From Janthinobacterium sp. LM6 (lineage in GTDB: Bacteria; Pseudomonadota; Gammaproteobacteria; Burkholderiales; Burkholderiaceae_D), in NCBI RefSeq assembly GCF_002002885.1, contig NZ_CP019510.1, positions 2,542,001 to 2,606,000 of the forward strand: a stretch of 64,000 nt of DNA, read 5' to 3'. Each line of letters begins with the position of its first letter. Within the stretch, counting starts at the first letter, position 1. The translations under genes were made by a program, and so were the position numbers. Shown here piece by piece: positions 8,225 through 16,346 of this stretch. The notes below the pieces were generated by a model. That model did no database searches. It had not been told where the DNA came from and worked only from the letters and a program-made list of their open reading frames with translations.

Positions 8225-9600
8225 CGCTCGCTGGCAAAGCTGATGTCAATCTGCCTGGCGGCGCCTGGGAATCGGACTGCGACTACTGTCCCACCCTGAC
8301 GCAGGCGGGGGCGCGCATGCTGGACAAGCTGCGCAGCCATCCCGCGGCACCCCGCTACCGCAACCGCAGCGGCAACAAGCTGCTGGCCGGGGAGGTCGAA
8401 GCGCTGCGCGCCTATGAGCAGGAAGTCATGCAGGCGGAGATCGGCTGGAGCAAAGACGCGCCGCCGCCCTGGCTGGCGGATTTTCTCAGGACGGCTTACG
8501 CCACGGTGCCGCATTACCGCGCCTGCGGTTCGCCCCCCGCGCGCCTTGCGGACGTGGCGCCCATCAGCCGCGCCGAACTGGCCCACGACATTGCCGCCTT
8601 CGTGCCCGACGATGCGGACCTGGCGCGCATGATCAATTTCCAGACGACGGGCACCACGGGCCACCCGCTGCTGATCGCTTCGCACCCGCTGGTGGCGGGG
8701 CGCTACCTGGCCTACCACAAGCGCGCGCTGTGCCGCTTCGGCGTGATTCTGCGCCATGGCGCGGGGCAGGTGGGCGTGATGCTGCTGGGGCACCAGCGCC
8801 GCTGCTTCACCTATGTTTCCGTCACGCCCACGATGAACGAGTCCGGCCTGGCGAAGATCAACCTGCACCCGGACGACTGGCACCACCCGGACGACCGCGC
8901 GCGCTACCTGGACGCCATGGCGCCCGAGCTGATCGCGGGCGACCCCATCTCGTTTGCCGAACTGCTGACCCTGCCGATGGCGCACAAGCCGGCCGCGCTG
9001 CTGTCCGTCTCGATGATGCTGTTGCCCGGCATGCGCGCCCGCCTGGCAGCGCGTTTTGGCTGCCCCGTGCTCGACATCTATTCGCTCAATGAAGTGGGGC
9101 CCGTGGCTGTCTACGACGAGCGGGCCGGCGGCCACGTGCTGCTGCAGCACCGGCTGTACGTGGAAATCCTCGATAGTGCGGGCCAGCCCGTGCCCGATGG
9201 CGCACGCGGCGAGATCACCGTGACGGGCGGTTTTAACTTTTGCCTGCCCCTCGTGCGCTACCGCACCGGCGACTACGCCTCGCTGGCGCATGGACCCGAC
9301 GGTCCCGTGCTGGTGGGGCTGGCCGGCCGCAGCCCCCTGCGCTACAGGACGGTCAGCGGTGCATGGATCAATAATATCGATATCACGCACGCCTTGAAAC
9401 CGCTGGCCATCGCCCTGTTCGGCGTGCACCAGCATGGCGACGGCGCCATCGCGCTGCGCCTGGCGCCGGGCGCCATGCCGCAGGCTGACCGGGCGCGCGC
9501 CTTGCTCGCGCCTTTTTTCGGCGCCATCACGGTCGAGACCTTGCTGGCGGAAGACAAGATCATTCAATACACCTCGGATTTGCAGGAAGCAGTGGCATGA
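8221..9600 (+). CDS. PaaK/CoF390-synthetase-like adenylate-forming enzyme
   Basis: A 459-residue member of the ANL (adenylate-forming) superfamily in the PaaK/coenzyme F390 synthetase branch. The nucleotide-binding loop TTGTTGHP lies at about 142-149, where the family has (S/T)SGTTGxP. A YRTGD motif (about 345-350) matches the conserved Asp contacting the ribose, and a NEVG motif (about 292) fits the adenine pocket. The catalytic Lys of the small C-terminal domain is uncertain; LLAEDKIIQY near the end is a candidate. Such enzymes activate carboxylates with ATP; the substrate here is unknown. It overlaps both neighbours by ATGA, and NadR follows. Confidence 0.8.
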   Translation: MTLAGKADVNLPGGAWESDCDYCPTLTQAGARMLDKLRSHPAAPRYRNRSGNKLLAGEVEALRAYEQEVMQAEIGWSKDAPPPWLADFLRTAYATVPHYRACGSPPARLADVAPISRAELAHDIAAFVPDDADLARMINFQTTGTTGHPLLIASHPLVAGRYLAYHKRALCRFGVILRHGAGQVGVMLLGHQRRCFTYVSVTPTMNESGLAKINLHPDDWHHPDDRARYLDAMAPELIAGDPISFAELLTLPMAHKPAALLSVSMMLLPGMRARLAARFGCPVLDIYSLNEVGPVAVYDERAGGHVLLQHRLYVEILDSAGQPVPDGARGEITVTGGFNFCLPLVRYRTGDYASLAHGPDGPVLVGLAGRSPLRYRTVSGAWINNIDITHALKPLAIALFGVHQHGDGAIALRLAPGAMPQADRARALLAPFFGAITVETLLAEDKIIQYTSDLQEAVA

Positions 9601-10640
9601 ACCTTTATAAACGCGGCCTCGTGGTCGGCAAATTCTGTCCGCTGCACCAGGGCCACGAACTGTTGATCAAACGTGCGCAAGACGCTTGCGAAGAACTGCT
9701 GGTGGTCAGCTACACCAGGCCCGAATTTCCCGGCTATGAGCCGGCGCGCCGGGAACGGTGGCTGCGCGCGCAATTCCCGCAGGCGCACATCGTGGTGCTG
9801 GACGATGCGCGTCTGGCGGCCCTGTGCGCCGCGCGCGGCGTGCCTGCCCGTCATTTGCCGCACAACGACGACGATGGCGAGCTGCATCGCCACTTCATGG
9901 GCTGGCTGTGCTGGACGGTGCTGGCGCTGCCCGCCGATGCCGTGTTCACCAGCGAAGACTATGGCCCCGGCTTTGCCCAGGTGCTGGAACGGCATTATGC
10001 CGGCGGGCCGGTGGCGCACGTGAGCGTGGACCGGGCGAGAACTGAGGTGCCCGTGTCCGGCACCCGGGTGCGGCAAGACCCGCATGCGCACAGTGCGTTC
10101 CTGTCGCCGATTGTGCGCGCCGATTTTGTCGCGCGCGTGTGCGTGCTCGGCGGCGAATCGAGCGGCAAGACCACCCTGGCGGAGGCGCTGGCGGCGCATT
10201 TCGAGACGGCCTGGGTGGCCGAGTATGGCCGCGAATTGTGGGAAAGTCAGGATGGCGTATTGAACTATGACGATTTGCTGAAAATCGGCCGGGAACAGCT
10301 GCGCCGCGAAGCGCAGGCGCGCCTGGCTGCGCGGCGCTGGCTGTTTTGCGACACCTCGCCCATGACGACGTATTTTTACTGCGTCGAGATGTTCGGCAAG
10401 GCGGAGCAGGAGCTGGCGCGGCTGGCCGAGCACCGCTACGACCTGGTGCTGCTGTGCGCACCTGATTTTCCCTTCATCCAGGACGGCACGCGCCGCGACG
10501 AGGATTTCCGCGCGCGCCAGCATGCGTGGTATCAGGCGGAGCTGGCGCGGCGGGGGATCGCCTTTGTCGATGTGTCAGGTTCGGTGAACGACAGGGTCAG
10601 GCAGGTGGCGCAAGTGCTGGCGGCGCGAATGCCGTGCTGA
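9597..10640 (+). CDS. nadR: NadR-like NMN adenylyltransferase / ribosylnicotinamide kinase
   Basis: A 347-residue bifunctional NAD-salvage enzyme. The N-terminal nucleotidyltransferase domain has GKFCPLHQGH at about 11-20 (the HxGH motif) and SGTRVR near 153, corresponding to the SxTxxR motif. The C-terminal kinase domain has the P-loop GGESSGKTT near 180. This matches the last two domains of NadR; the N-terminal DNA-binding repressor domain of enterobacterial NadR is absent. It would turn nicotinamide riboside into NMN and NMN into NAD. It overlaps the adenylating-enzyme gene by ATGA, and its last 44 bases overlap the convergent tetR gene. Confidence 0.85.
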   Translation: MNLYKRGLVVGKFCPLHQGHELLIKRAQDACEELLVVSYTRPEFPGYEPARRERWLRAQFPQAHIVVLDDARLAALCAARGVPARHLPHNDDDGELHRHFMGWLCWTVLALPADAVFTSEDYGPGFAQVLERHYAGGPVAHVSVDRARTEVPVSGTRVRQDPHAHSAFLSPIVRADFVARVCVLGGESSGKTTLAEALAAHFETAWVAEYGRELWESQDGVLNYDDLLKIGREQLRREAQARLAARRWLFCDTSPMTTYFYCVEMFGKAEQELARLAEHRYDLVLLCAPDFPFIQDGTRRDEDFRARQHAWYQAELARRGIAFVDVSGSVNDRVRQVAQVLAARMPC

Positions 10641-11175
10641 CCGCCGCCAGGATCTCGTCCGAAAACGCGGCATCGTCGACGGCGCGCGCCAGCGCCACGG
10701 CGCCCACCATGGCCGACAGCATGACGATGGCTTCCTGGCGGGGGTTGCGTTTTTTCTGCCATGGAAAATGCGTGGTCAGCTTGCCGATGATGGATTTCAG
10801 GTGGAAGGTGAAGGCGGGCAGCACTGCCGGCTGCTTGCGCGCGTCGCCGGCCAGCGCCGCCAGCAAGCATCCGTTGCCCGGCGCATCACGGTGGGCCGCG
10901 CTCACATAATCGCGCACATACTGGCGCATGGCTTCCGGGCTGATGGTTGCCGCATCGAGCGCCGCGCGCGAGTGCTCCGAGCCGTGCAGGGTACTTTCCG
11001 CCATCAGCGCTTCCTTCGAGGCAAAGTGGTTGTAGAAGGGCCCATGCGTGAGTCCTGTCGCCTTCATGATCTGTCCCACGCTGACGCCGTCAAAGCCCTG
11101 TTCACGGAACAGCCGCGCCGCTTCCTGCAGGATGCGCTGGTGTTTTTCTGCCGTCTCGGCCGCTGGGTATCGCAT
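10597..11175 (-). CDS. TetR/AcrR-family transcriptional regulator
   Basis: A 192-residue repressor-type regulator. An N-terminal helix-turn-helix (about 10-57) carries GVSVGQIMKATGLTHGPFYNHFASKEALM, a standard TetR reading helix with the T/S-hGPFYNHF signature. The remaining 130 residues are the variable ligand-binding helices. It is divergent from an SDR gene, with a long palindrome between them (11239-11270), so control of itself and the SDR is likely. Its 3' end overlaps nadR convergently. Confidence 0.9.
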   Translation of the reverse strand: MRYPAAETAEKHQRILQEAARLFREQGFDGVSVGQIMKATGLTHGPFYNHFASKEALMAESTLHGSEHSRAALDAATISPEAMRQYVRDYVSAAHRDAPGNGCLLAALAGDARKQPAVLPAFTFHLKSIIGKLTTHFPWQKKRNPRQEAIVMLSAMVGAVALARAVDDAAFSDEILAAVSTAFAPPALAPPA

Positions 11176-11238
11176 GGTGTTCTCCCGATCATTAAATAAT
11201 TTCTGTTGACATCATACATTACGTACGTCATGCTTGCG

Positions 11239-11270
11239 ACACTAAGCATGATGATCATCATGTTTAGTGT
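11239..11270. promoter_or_regulatory. 32-bp palindrome between tetR and SDR genes, likely TetR operator
   Basis: ACACTAAGCATGATGA followed by TCATCATGTTTAGTGT is a 32-bp palindrome with a single mismatched base pair, centred on GATC. It lies between the divergent tetR and SDR genes, 85 bases before the SDR ATG. A TTGACA lies at 11206-11211. The size and position fit a TetR-dimer operator; the regulator-site link is inferred. Confidence 0.6.
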
Positions 11271-11354
11271 CACATCAAAGGATGACGGTTGTCATGTTTG
11301 ATCCGTCCTGCTGAAAGCCATTCATTCGAATTTACCAATTGCAAAGGAATCATC

Positions 11355-12158
11355 ATGAGTACAGTCAATACACCGGGCACGGCTCTCGTCACTGGCGCAT
11401 CGTCGGGCCTGGGCGCCGTGTATGCGGACCGCCTGGCCAGCCGCGGCTTCGATTTGATCCTGGTGGCGCGCCGGGTCGAACGTCTGGGCGTGCTGGCCAG
11501 GTCGCTGGCGGAAAAGTATGGCGTGTCCGTGCGTGCCATGGCGGCGGACCTGTCCGCACCGGCCGACCTGCAGCGCGTGGCCGATGAACTGGCCAGCAAT
11601 CCGGCCATCACCATGCTGGTCAATAATGCGGGCGCCTCGACCCTGGCGCCCGTCGTCGATACGCCGAAAGCGGGCATCGCCACCATGGACAAGGTCAACG
11701 TGACGGCCGTGGCGGAGCTGAGCTACGCCGTGCTGCCGCAGTTCAAGCAGCGCAACAGCGGCACCATCATCAATATCGGCTCCGTGCTGTCTTTCCACAT
11801 CCTGCCCGTCAGCACGATCTACAGCGCCACCAAGGGCTATGTGATGAATTTCACGCGCGGCTTGCAGCAGGAGCTGGCCGGCACGGGCATCGTGGTGCAG
11901 CTGGTGCTGCCCGCATCGACGGCGACGGAAATCTGGGAATTGAGCGGCGTGCCGCTGGCGCAGCTGGACCAGGCCACCATCATGCGCGCCGAAGACTGTG
12001 TCGATGCGGCGCTGGCGGGCCTGGACCAGGGCGAACTGGTGACCTTGCCTTCCGTTGAAGACCAGGCCTTGTGGGAGCAGTTTGACGCGGCCCGCCTGGC
12101 CCTGTTCGCAGGCGCGATGCGCGGCAAGCCGGCATCGCGCTATGGTATCGCTGGCTGA
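11355..12158 (+). CDS. Short-chain dehydrogenase/reductase
   Basis: A 267-residue classical SDR. TGASSGLG at 13-20 is the NAD(P)-binding glycine motif, NNAG lies near 89 and YSATK at about 156-160 is the catalytic Tyr/Lys pair, with the Ser in IGSVLS about 12 residues earlier. The ATG at 11355 is preceded by AAAGGAA; the longer frame upstream has no good ribosome site. The product is a soluble NAD(P)-dependent oxidoreductase of unknown substrate. It is divergent from tetR across a palindrome and is probably the TetR target. TetR/SDR pairs of this kind often respond to small toxic compounds, which is only inferred here. Confidence 0.9.
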   Translation: MSTVNTPGTALVTGASSGLGAVYADRLASRGFDLILVARRVERLGVLARSLAEKYGVSVRAMAADLSAPADLQRVADELASNPAITMLVNNAGASTLAPVVDTPKAGIATMDKVNVTAVAELSYAVLPQFKQRNSGTIINIGSVLSFHILPVSTIYSATKGYVMNFTRGLQQELAGTGIVVQLVLPASTATEIWELSGVPLAQLDQATIMRAEDCVDAALAGLDQGELVTLPSVEDQALWEQFDAARLALFAGAMRGKPASRYGIAG

Positions 12159-12176
12159 TACACGCGAAAGAGGAAG

Positions 12177-12350
12177 CTACAGGGGCCGCACGGGGATGCA
12201 GATATCACAAGAGAATTCGCCGGTGGCCGGGTCCAGCGGCGTGTCGAGGTGACGGTCGATATGATCGAGCACGGCATTCATGCGCCGCGCATATTCGGCG
12301 CGGAACAGGCCGGAGGCCGGCTGCTTAGGGGGAGCAGGAGGGGAAGACAT
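12177..12350 (-). pseudogene. Internally deleted AraC/GyrI-type regulator remnant
   Basis: An intact 57-codon frame whose first 40 residues look like the start of an AraC-family regulator (RRMNAVLDHIDRHLDTPLD, the usual first helix before the HTH). Its last 15 (TGEFSCDICIPVRPL) look like the end of a GyrI-like effector domain. These two ends normally flank about 230 residues, so a large in-frame deletion appears to have joined residue 40 to the tail. Reading is from memory of the families. The frame may still be translated but would lack both working domains. Confidence 0.6.
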
Positions 12351-12399
12351 GCCGCCGATTATGGCATGAAGTCCCCTCCGGACGGCGTGGAAAAGAGGC

Positions 12400-13686
12400 T
12401 TACGCCGCGTTCAAGGCCTGCTCCAGGTCTTCGCGCAAGTCGTCGATATGCTCGATGCCCACGGACAGGCGCAGCATGTCTTCGGACACGCCCGCCTTGG
12501 CCAGTTCTTCCGGATTGAGCTGGCGGTGCGTGGTGGAGGCCGGGTGGGTGGCCAGCGACTTGGCGTCGCCGATGTTGACCAGGCGCGTGAACAGCTGCAG
12601 GGCGTCGAGCACGCGGGCGCCGGCCGCGCGCGGGTCTTCACCTGCCGCCAGCTTCAGGCCGAAGGACAAGATGCCCGAGGCGCGGCCGCGCATGTATTTT
12701 TTCACCAGCGCGTGGTCCGGGTGGTCTTCCAGGCCCGCGTAGTTGACCCACGCGACTTTCGGATGGTTTTTCAAGTGCTTGGCCAGGGCCAGCGTGTTGT
12801 CGCAGATGCGGTCCATGCGCAGGGCCAGGGTCTCGATGCCCTGGATCAGCTGGAAGGCGGAGAGCGGTGAAATGGCCGCGCCCATGTTGCGCAGCGGGAC
12901 GACGCGCGCGCGGCCGATGAAGGCGGCGGGGCCGAACGCTTCCGTGTAGACGACGCCGTGGTAGGACACGTCCGGTTCGTTCAGGCGCTTGAAGCGCTCC
13001 TTGTGTTCGGCCCAGGGGAATTTGCCGCTGTCGACGATGGCGCCGCCCACGGTGGTGCCGTGGCCGCCCAGGTATTTGGTCAGCGAGTGGACGACGATGT
13101 CGGCGCCATGCTCGATGGGGCGGAACAGATAGGGACTCGGTACCGTGTTATCGACGATCAGCGGGATGCCGTGCGCGTGCGCGATTTCGGCCAGTTTCGC
13201 CACATCCGTGACGTTGCCCAGCGGGTTGCCGATCGATTCGCAGAAGATGGCCTTGGTGCGCGCATCGATCAGCGCGGCGAAGGTCTCGGGCTGGCGCGCA
13301 TCGGCGAAGCGCACTTCGATGCCGATCTGCGGCAGGGTGTGGGCAAACAGGTTGTAGGTGCCGCCATACAGCTGGCTGGCGGAGATGAAATTGTCGCCCG
13401 CTTCCGCAATCGTCTGGATCGCGTAGGTGATCGCCGCCATGCCCGATGCCACGGCCAGCGCGGCCACGCCGCCTTCCAGCGCCGCGACCCGCTTTTCCAG
13501 CACGTCCTGCGTGGGGTTCATGATGCGCGTGTAGATATTCCCGGCCACTTTCAGGTCGAACAGGTCGGCGCCATGCTGGGCATTGTCGAAGGCGTAGGCC
13601 ACCGTCTGGTAGATAGGGACGGCGGCGGCCTTGGTGGTCGGGTCGGGGGTGTAGCCGGCGTGCACGGCCAGGGTTTCGATTCTCAT
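12400..13686 (-). CDS. metY: O-acetylhomoserine aminocarboxypropyltransferase (sulfhydrylase)
   Basis: A 428-residue PLP enzyme of the Cys/Met metabolism family. It converts O-acetylhomoserine plus sulfide into homocysteine for methionine synthesis. SLTKYLGGHG at about 201-210 holds the PLP lysine (K204); YTRIMNPT (about 52-59) and SGMAAI (81-86) match conserved phosphate- and cofactor-binding stretches. The length is typical for MetY and longer than CGS-type enzymes (about 380). The ATG at 13686 follows GGAGACCAC; 21 further codons upstream are open but poorly initiated. A short dyad, TATCACGCTTGATA, at 13766-13779 lies upstream, but I cannot name its regulator. Confidence 0.92.
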   Translation of the reverse strand: MRIETLAVHAGYTPDPTTKAAAVPIYQTVAYAFDNAQHGADLFDLKVAGNIYTRIMNPTQDVLEKRVAALEGGVAALAVASGMAAITYAIQTIAEAGDNFISASQLYGGTYNLFAHTLPQIGIEVRFADARQPETFAALIDARTKAIFCESIGNPLGNVTDVAKLAEIAHAHGIPLIVDNTVPSPYLFRPIEHGADIVVHSLTKYLGGHGTTVGGAIVDSGKFPWAEHKERFKRLNEPDVSYHGVVYTEAFGPAAFIGRARVVPLRNMGAAISPLSAFQLIQGIETLALRMDRICDNTLALAKHLKNHPKVAWVNYAGLEDHPDHALVKKYMRGRASGILSFGLKLAAGEDPRAAGARVLDALQLFTRLVNIGDAKSLATHPASTTHRQLNPEELAKAGVSEDMLRLSVGIEHIDDLREDLEQALNAA

Positions 13687-13789
13687 GTGGTCTCCGGTTC
13701 GAATGGTCTGCAATGGTGAAGCGTTTGAAATTCGCAGCCATTGTGCCATGCGCCCGTTACCAAGTTATCACGCTTGATAGAATTTTAAG

Positions 13790-14701
13790 TCATAAGCTAG
13801 TGCTGTCTTGATATAAGTCATTCAGCTCTGCCTGGCCGATAAACCGTTCATGCGTGCCATGCTGGGCGCAGGCAAACGCGCCGCCGATGGCGCCGCGGCG
13901 CATGGCTTCGTCCAGGCCCGCGCCGCCCAGCCAGGCGTGCAGGAAGGTGGCCACGAACGAGTCGCCCGCGCCATTCGTGTCCACCACGGGCAGCTTCAAC
14001 CCTGCCGCCGGAGTGTGGCGCACGGTCTCGCTGCCCCGTTCCAGCAGGTAGGCGCCATCCGCGCCCGCCATGGCGATCACCGCCTGCGCGCGGCCTTCCG
14101 CGACAATCGCGCGCATGACGGACTGCGTGCGCTCGCCCAGCGCCGCCGTGCTGAGGAAGACCAGGTCGGCGCGCAGGGCGAACACCTTGTGGTGCGGGTT
14201 GACGCCGTCCCAGTCGTGCAGATCGGTCGACACGGTGGTGCCGCACACTTGCGCATCGTCAAACAGCTCGGCCACCCAGCCCATGATGGAAAAGTGCGCG
14301 TGGCGTGCCGGCCCCAGGTAGGGAAGATAAAAGGCGGCGGGCATGCGCACGTCTTCCGGGTGGCGGCCGTCGTACAGCGACAGCCTGCGCCCTTGCGGGT
14401 CGACCAGGTTGACGCTGCGCCGCGTGCCCGAGGGTTCGACGAGGTGTGAAAAATCGAGCTTGGTCTCTTTATAGCGCTGCAGGATGGCCGCGCCCTGCGC
14501 GTCGTCGCCGATGAAGTCGATGAACTTGCAGCGCAGTCCCAGCGCGTGGCAGCCGAGCGCCACGCCATTGCCCGTGTGCGCCACGTAGTCGCGGATGGGC
14601 GGCACGTGCAGCGAATCGGCGACGGGCAATTGCAGGTCGGGGACGCGCACGATGGTGTCGATGCCGGCGCCGCCGACCACTAAAATGTCATAGGTACTCA
14701 T
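13790..14701 (-). CDS. PfkB-family carbohydrate kinase
   Basis: A 303-residue sugar or nucleoside kinase of the PfkB/ribokinase family. The first signature sits near residue 44 (GNGVALGCHALG) and the second, DTNGAGDSF, near 240, with the catalytic Asp in GAGD. It overlaps the alpha-amylase gene by four bases and is the last gene of the maltodextrin operon, so it is co-transcribed with maltose uptake and hydrolysis. Glucose from maltodextrins is normally phosphorylated by ROK or hexokinase enzymes, so this may be a glucokinase substitute or act on a minor product; this is inference. No terminator with a T-tract was seen after it. Confidence 0.85.
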   Translation of the reverse strand: MSTYDILVVGGAGIDTIVRVPDLQLPVADSLHVPPIRDYVAHTGNGVALGCHALGLRCKFIDFIGDDAQGAAILQRYKETKLDFSHLVEPSGTRRSVNLVDPQGRRLSLYDGRHPEDVRMPAAFYLPYLGPARHAHFSIMGWVAELFDDAQVCGTTVSTDLHDWDGVNPHHKVFALRADLVFLSTAALGERTQSVMRAIVAEGRAQAVIAMAGADGAYLLERGSETVRHTPAAGLKLPVVDTNGAGDSFVATFLHAWLGGAGLDEAMRRGAIGGAFACAQHGTHERFIGQAELNDLYQDSTSL

Positions 14702-16344
14702 GGTGCTGCCTTTTCTAACAGGACGGTGCCGGCCGCATTCACTGCGACGGCGCCATTGCTGACGGTGTAAGTGTGATTGGTGTAGGTGTCGCGCAGCAGG
14801 GCGCCATCGGCAAACACGCCGTGCACTTTCAGTTCGAGCGCGCCTTGCGCTTCCGGCACGGCGATGACGGCGTCGCCTTCCATCACGCGGGCGAAGGCAT
14901 ACGGCTTTTCATCAATCAGGCGATGCTCACCGTGCGCCAGGGCCGGGTGGCGCAGCCGGAACTGGCCCAGCTTGCGCGCATGCGCCAGCGTCGCCGCATC
15001 GAGCGAGCCCCAGTTCATGTCAGAGCGTGTGGCTTGCTGTTCGTCGCCAATGGGCGCCGCGCCAGGCTGGCGCGCGCTTTCATCGCCATAGAACAGCTGC
15101 ACGCCGCCCGGCGCCAGCAGCAGGGCGGACAAGCCGTGCTTCAATTGCCCGCGCGGGAACAGGCTGGTGTCGTGCGAGGAGATATACGACAGGATGTCGT
15201 AGCGGGGCGCATTGCCAATGCGTTTGCCCAGCAAAGTGGCGTACTGGCGGTAGACGCCGTCGATGCTTGTCCAGTCGCCGCTCGCGCGATTCTGGAAATC
15301 GAAATTGATCATCGAGTCGAAGCCGGCATCATGCCAGCTGCTGCGCTCGGGACCATGGCCCCACGCTTCACCCGTCATCCAGAACGGAGCGTCGTCGATT
15401 TTTTGTTGCGGGTGGCGGGTTTTCCAATCCTTGAGGGCATCGGTGGCCGCGGCGCGCAGGGCCAGCCAGCTGTCTGGTTCCACGTGCTTGACGGTGTCGG
15501 CCCTGAAACCGTCGACGCCGAATTCGCGCACCCAGTCGGCCAGCCAACTTACCAAGTAGCCGCGCACGCTGGTATCGGGCAGGGCCACGGCGCGCGTATC
15601 GCTTTTACGCTGCAGGATGGGCGGCAAGCCCACGGCCTTGGCGCTTTCCGTGCGGAAGTCGGGCAGATACGCCAGCTGCATCGTGTAGTCGTCCTTGCCG
15701 CCGTCCGGATAGCCGGGCAAGCCGGCGCGCACCCAGTCCGGGCCCCACCATTGTGCGAAATCAAAGTTGTTATAGTCGATGTAGCTATGATAGTCGCGCA
15801 GGGTGGCTTTTTCGTGGCCGGGCCATAGCACGGGCACCTTGTATTCGGCCAGGGTGCGCAAGTCAGCGTAACCGGGATGGTTCAGCACCACGTCGAACAG
15901 CACGCGGATGCCTTGCGCGTGGGCAATATCGATCATCTCGCGCAATTCCTCGCGCGTGCCCATGTTGGCGTCCATGGTCGTGTAGTCGAGTGCCCAGTAG
16001 CCGTGGTAGGCGTAATGCTGGAATTGCTGCTTGCCGCCCACCACCCAGCCGTGGATCTGTTCGTACGGCGCCGTGATCCACAGGGCGTTGACGCCCAGGT
16101 CCGTGAAGTAGCCGGCCTTCAGCTGCTGCGTGAGGCCGGCGATATCGCCGCCGTGAAAGCTGCCCACGTCGCCGCCTTGCGGGTCGGCGGCGCGGCCGTA
16201 ACTGTGGTCGTTGCCGGGATTGCCGTTGGCGAAACGGTCCGTTACGGCAAAGTAGACGATGGGGTTGTCAGCGAAGCTGAAGCTCCCTGCCTGCGCCGAA
16301 GCGCTGAGTAACAGGGCGGCCAGCGCAGTCAGGGAGCGTCGCAT
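14698..16344 (-). CDS. Secreted alpha-amylase family (GH13) hydrolase
   Basis: A 548-residue glycoside hydrolase with a signal peptide (MRRSLTALAALLLSASAQAG, cleavage near 19-20), so it is periplasmic or extracellular. The GH13 conserved regions are present: DVVLNH near 165-170, GFRADTVKH with the nucleophile Asp, TGEAWG with the acid/base Glu, and ISSHD with the transition-state Asp. It would cut starch or maltodextrins outside the cytoplasm to feed LamB/MalE. The ATG at 16344 lies 2 bases after the malG stop; a longer frame upstream overlaps malG and lacks the signal peptide. It overlaps the kinase gene by four bases. Confidence 0.9.
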   Translation of the reverse strand: MRRSLTALAALLLSASAQAGSFSFADNPIVYFAVTDRFANGNPGNDHSYGRAADPQGGDVGSFHGGDIAGLTQQLKAGYFTDLGVNALWITAPYEQIHGWVVGGKQQFQHYAYHGYWALDYTTMDANMGTREELREMIDIAHAQGIRVLFDVVLNHPGYADLRTLAEYKVPVLWPGHEKATLRDYHSYIDYNNFDFAQWWGPDWVRAGLPGYPDGGKDDYTMQLAYLPDFRTESAKAVGLPPILQRKSDTRAVALPDTSVRGYLVSWLADWVREFGVDGFRADTVKHVEPDSWLALRAAATDALKDWKTRHPQQKIDDAPFWMTGEAWGHGPERSSWHDAGFDSMINFDFQNRASGDWTSIDGVYRQYATLLGKRIGNAPRYDILSYISSHDTSLFPRGQLKHGLSALLLAPGGVQLFYGDESARQPGAAPIGDEQQATRSDMNWGSLDAATLAHARKLGQFRLRHPALAHGEHRLIDEKPYAFARVMEGDAVIAVPEAQGALELKVHGVFADGALLRDTYTNHTYTVSNGAVAVNAAGTVLLEKAAP

Positions 16345-16346
16345 GG

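Noticed and set aside
13766..13779. TATCACGCTTGATA dyad upstream of metY as a MetR or SAM-dependent site
   Set aside because: It does not fit the usual MetR consensus and no riboswitch structure could be recognised; left unnamed.
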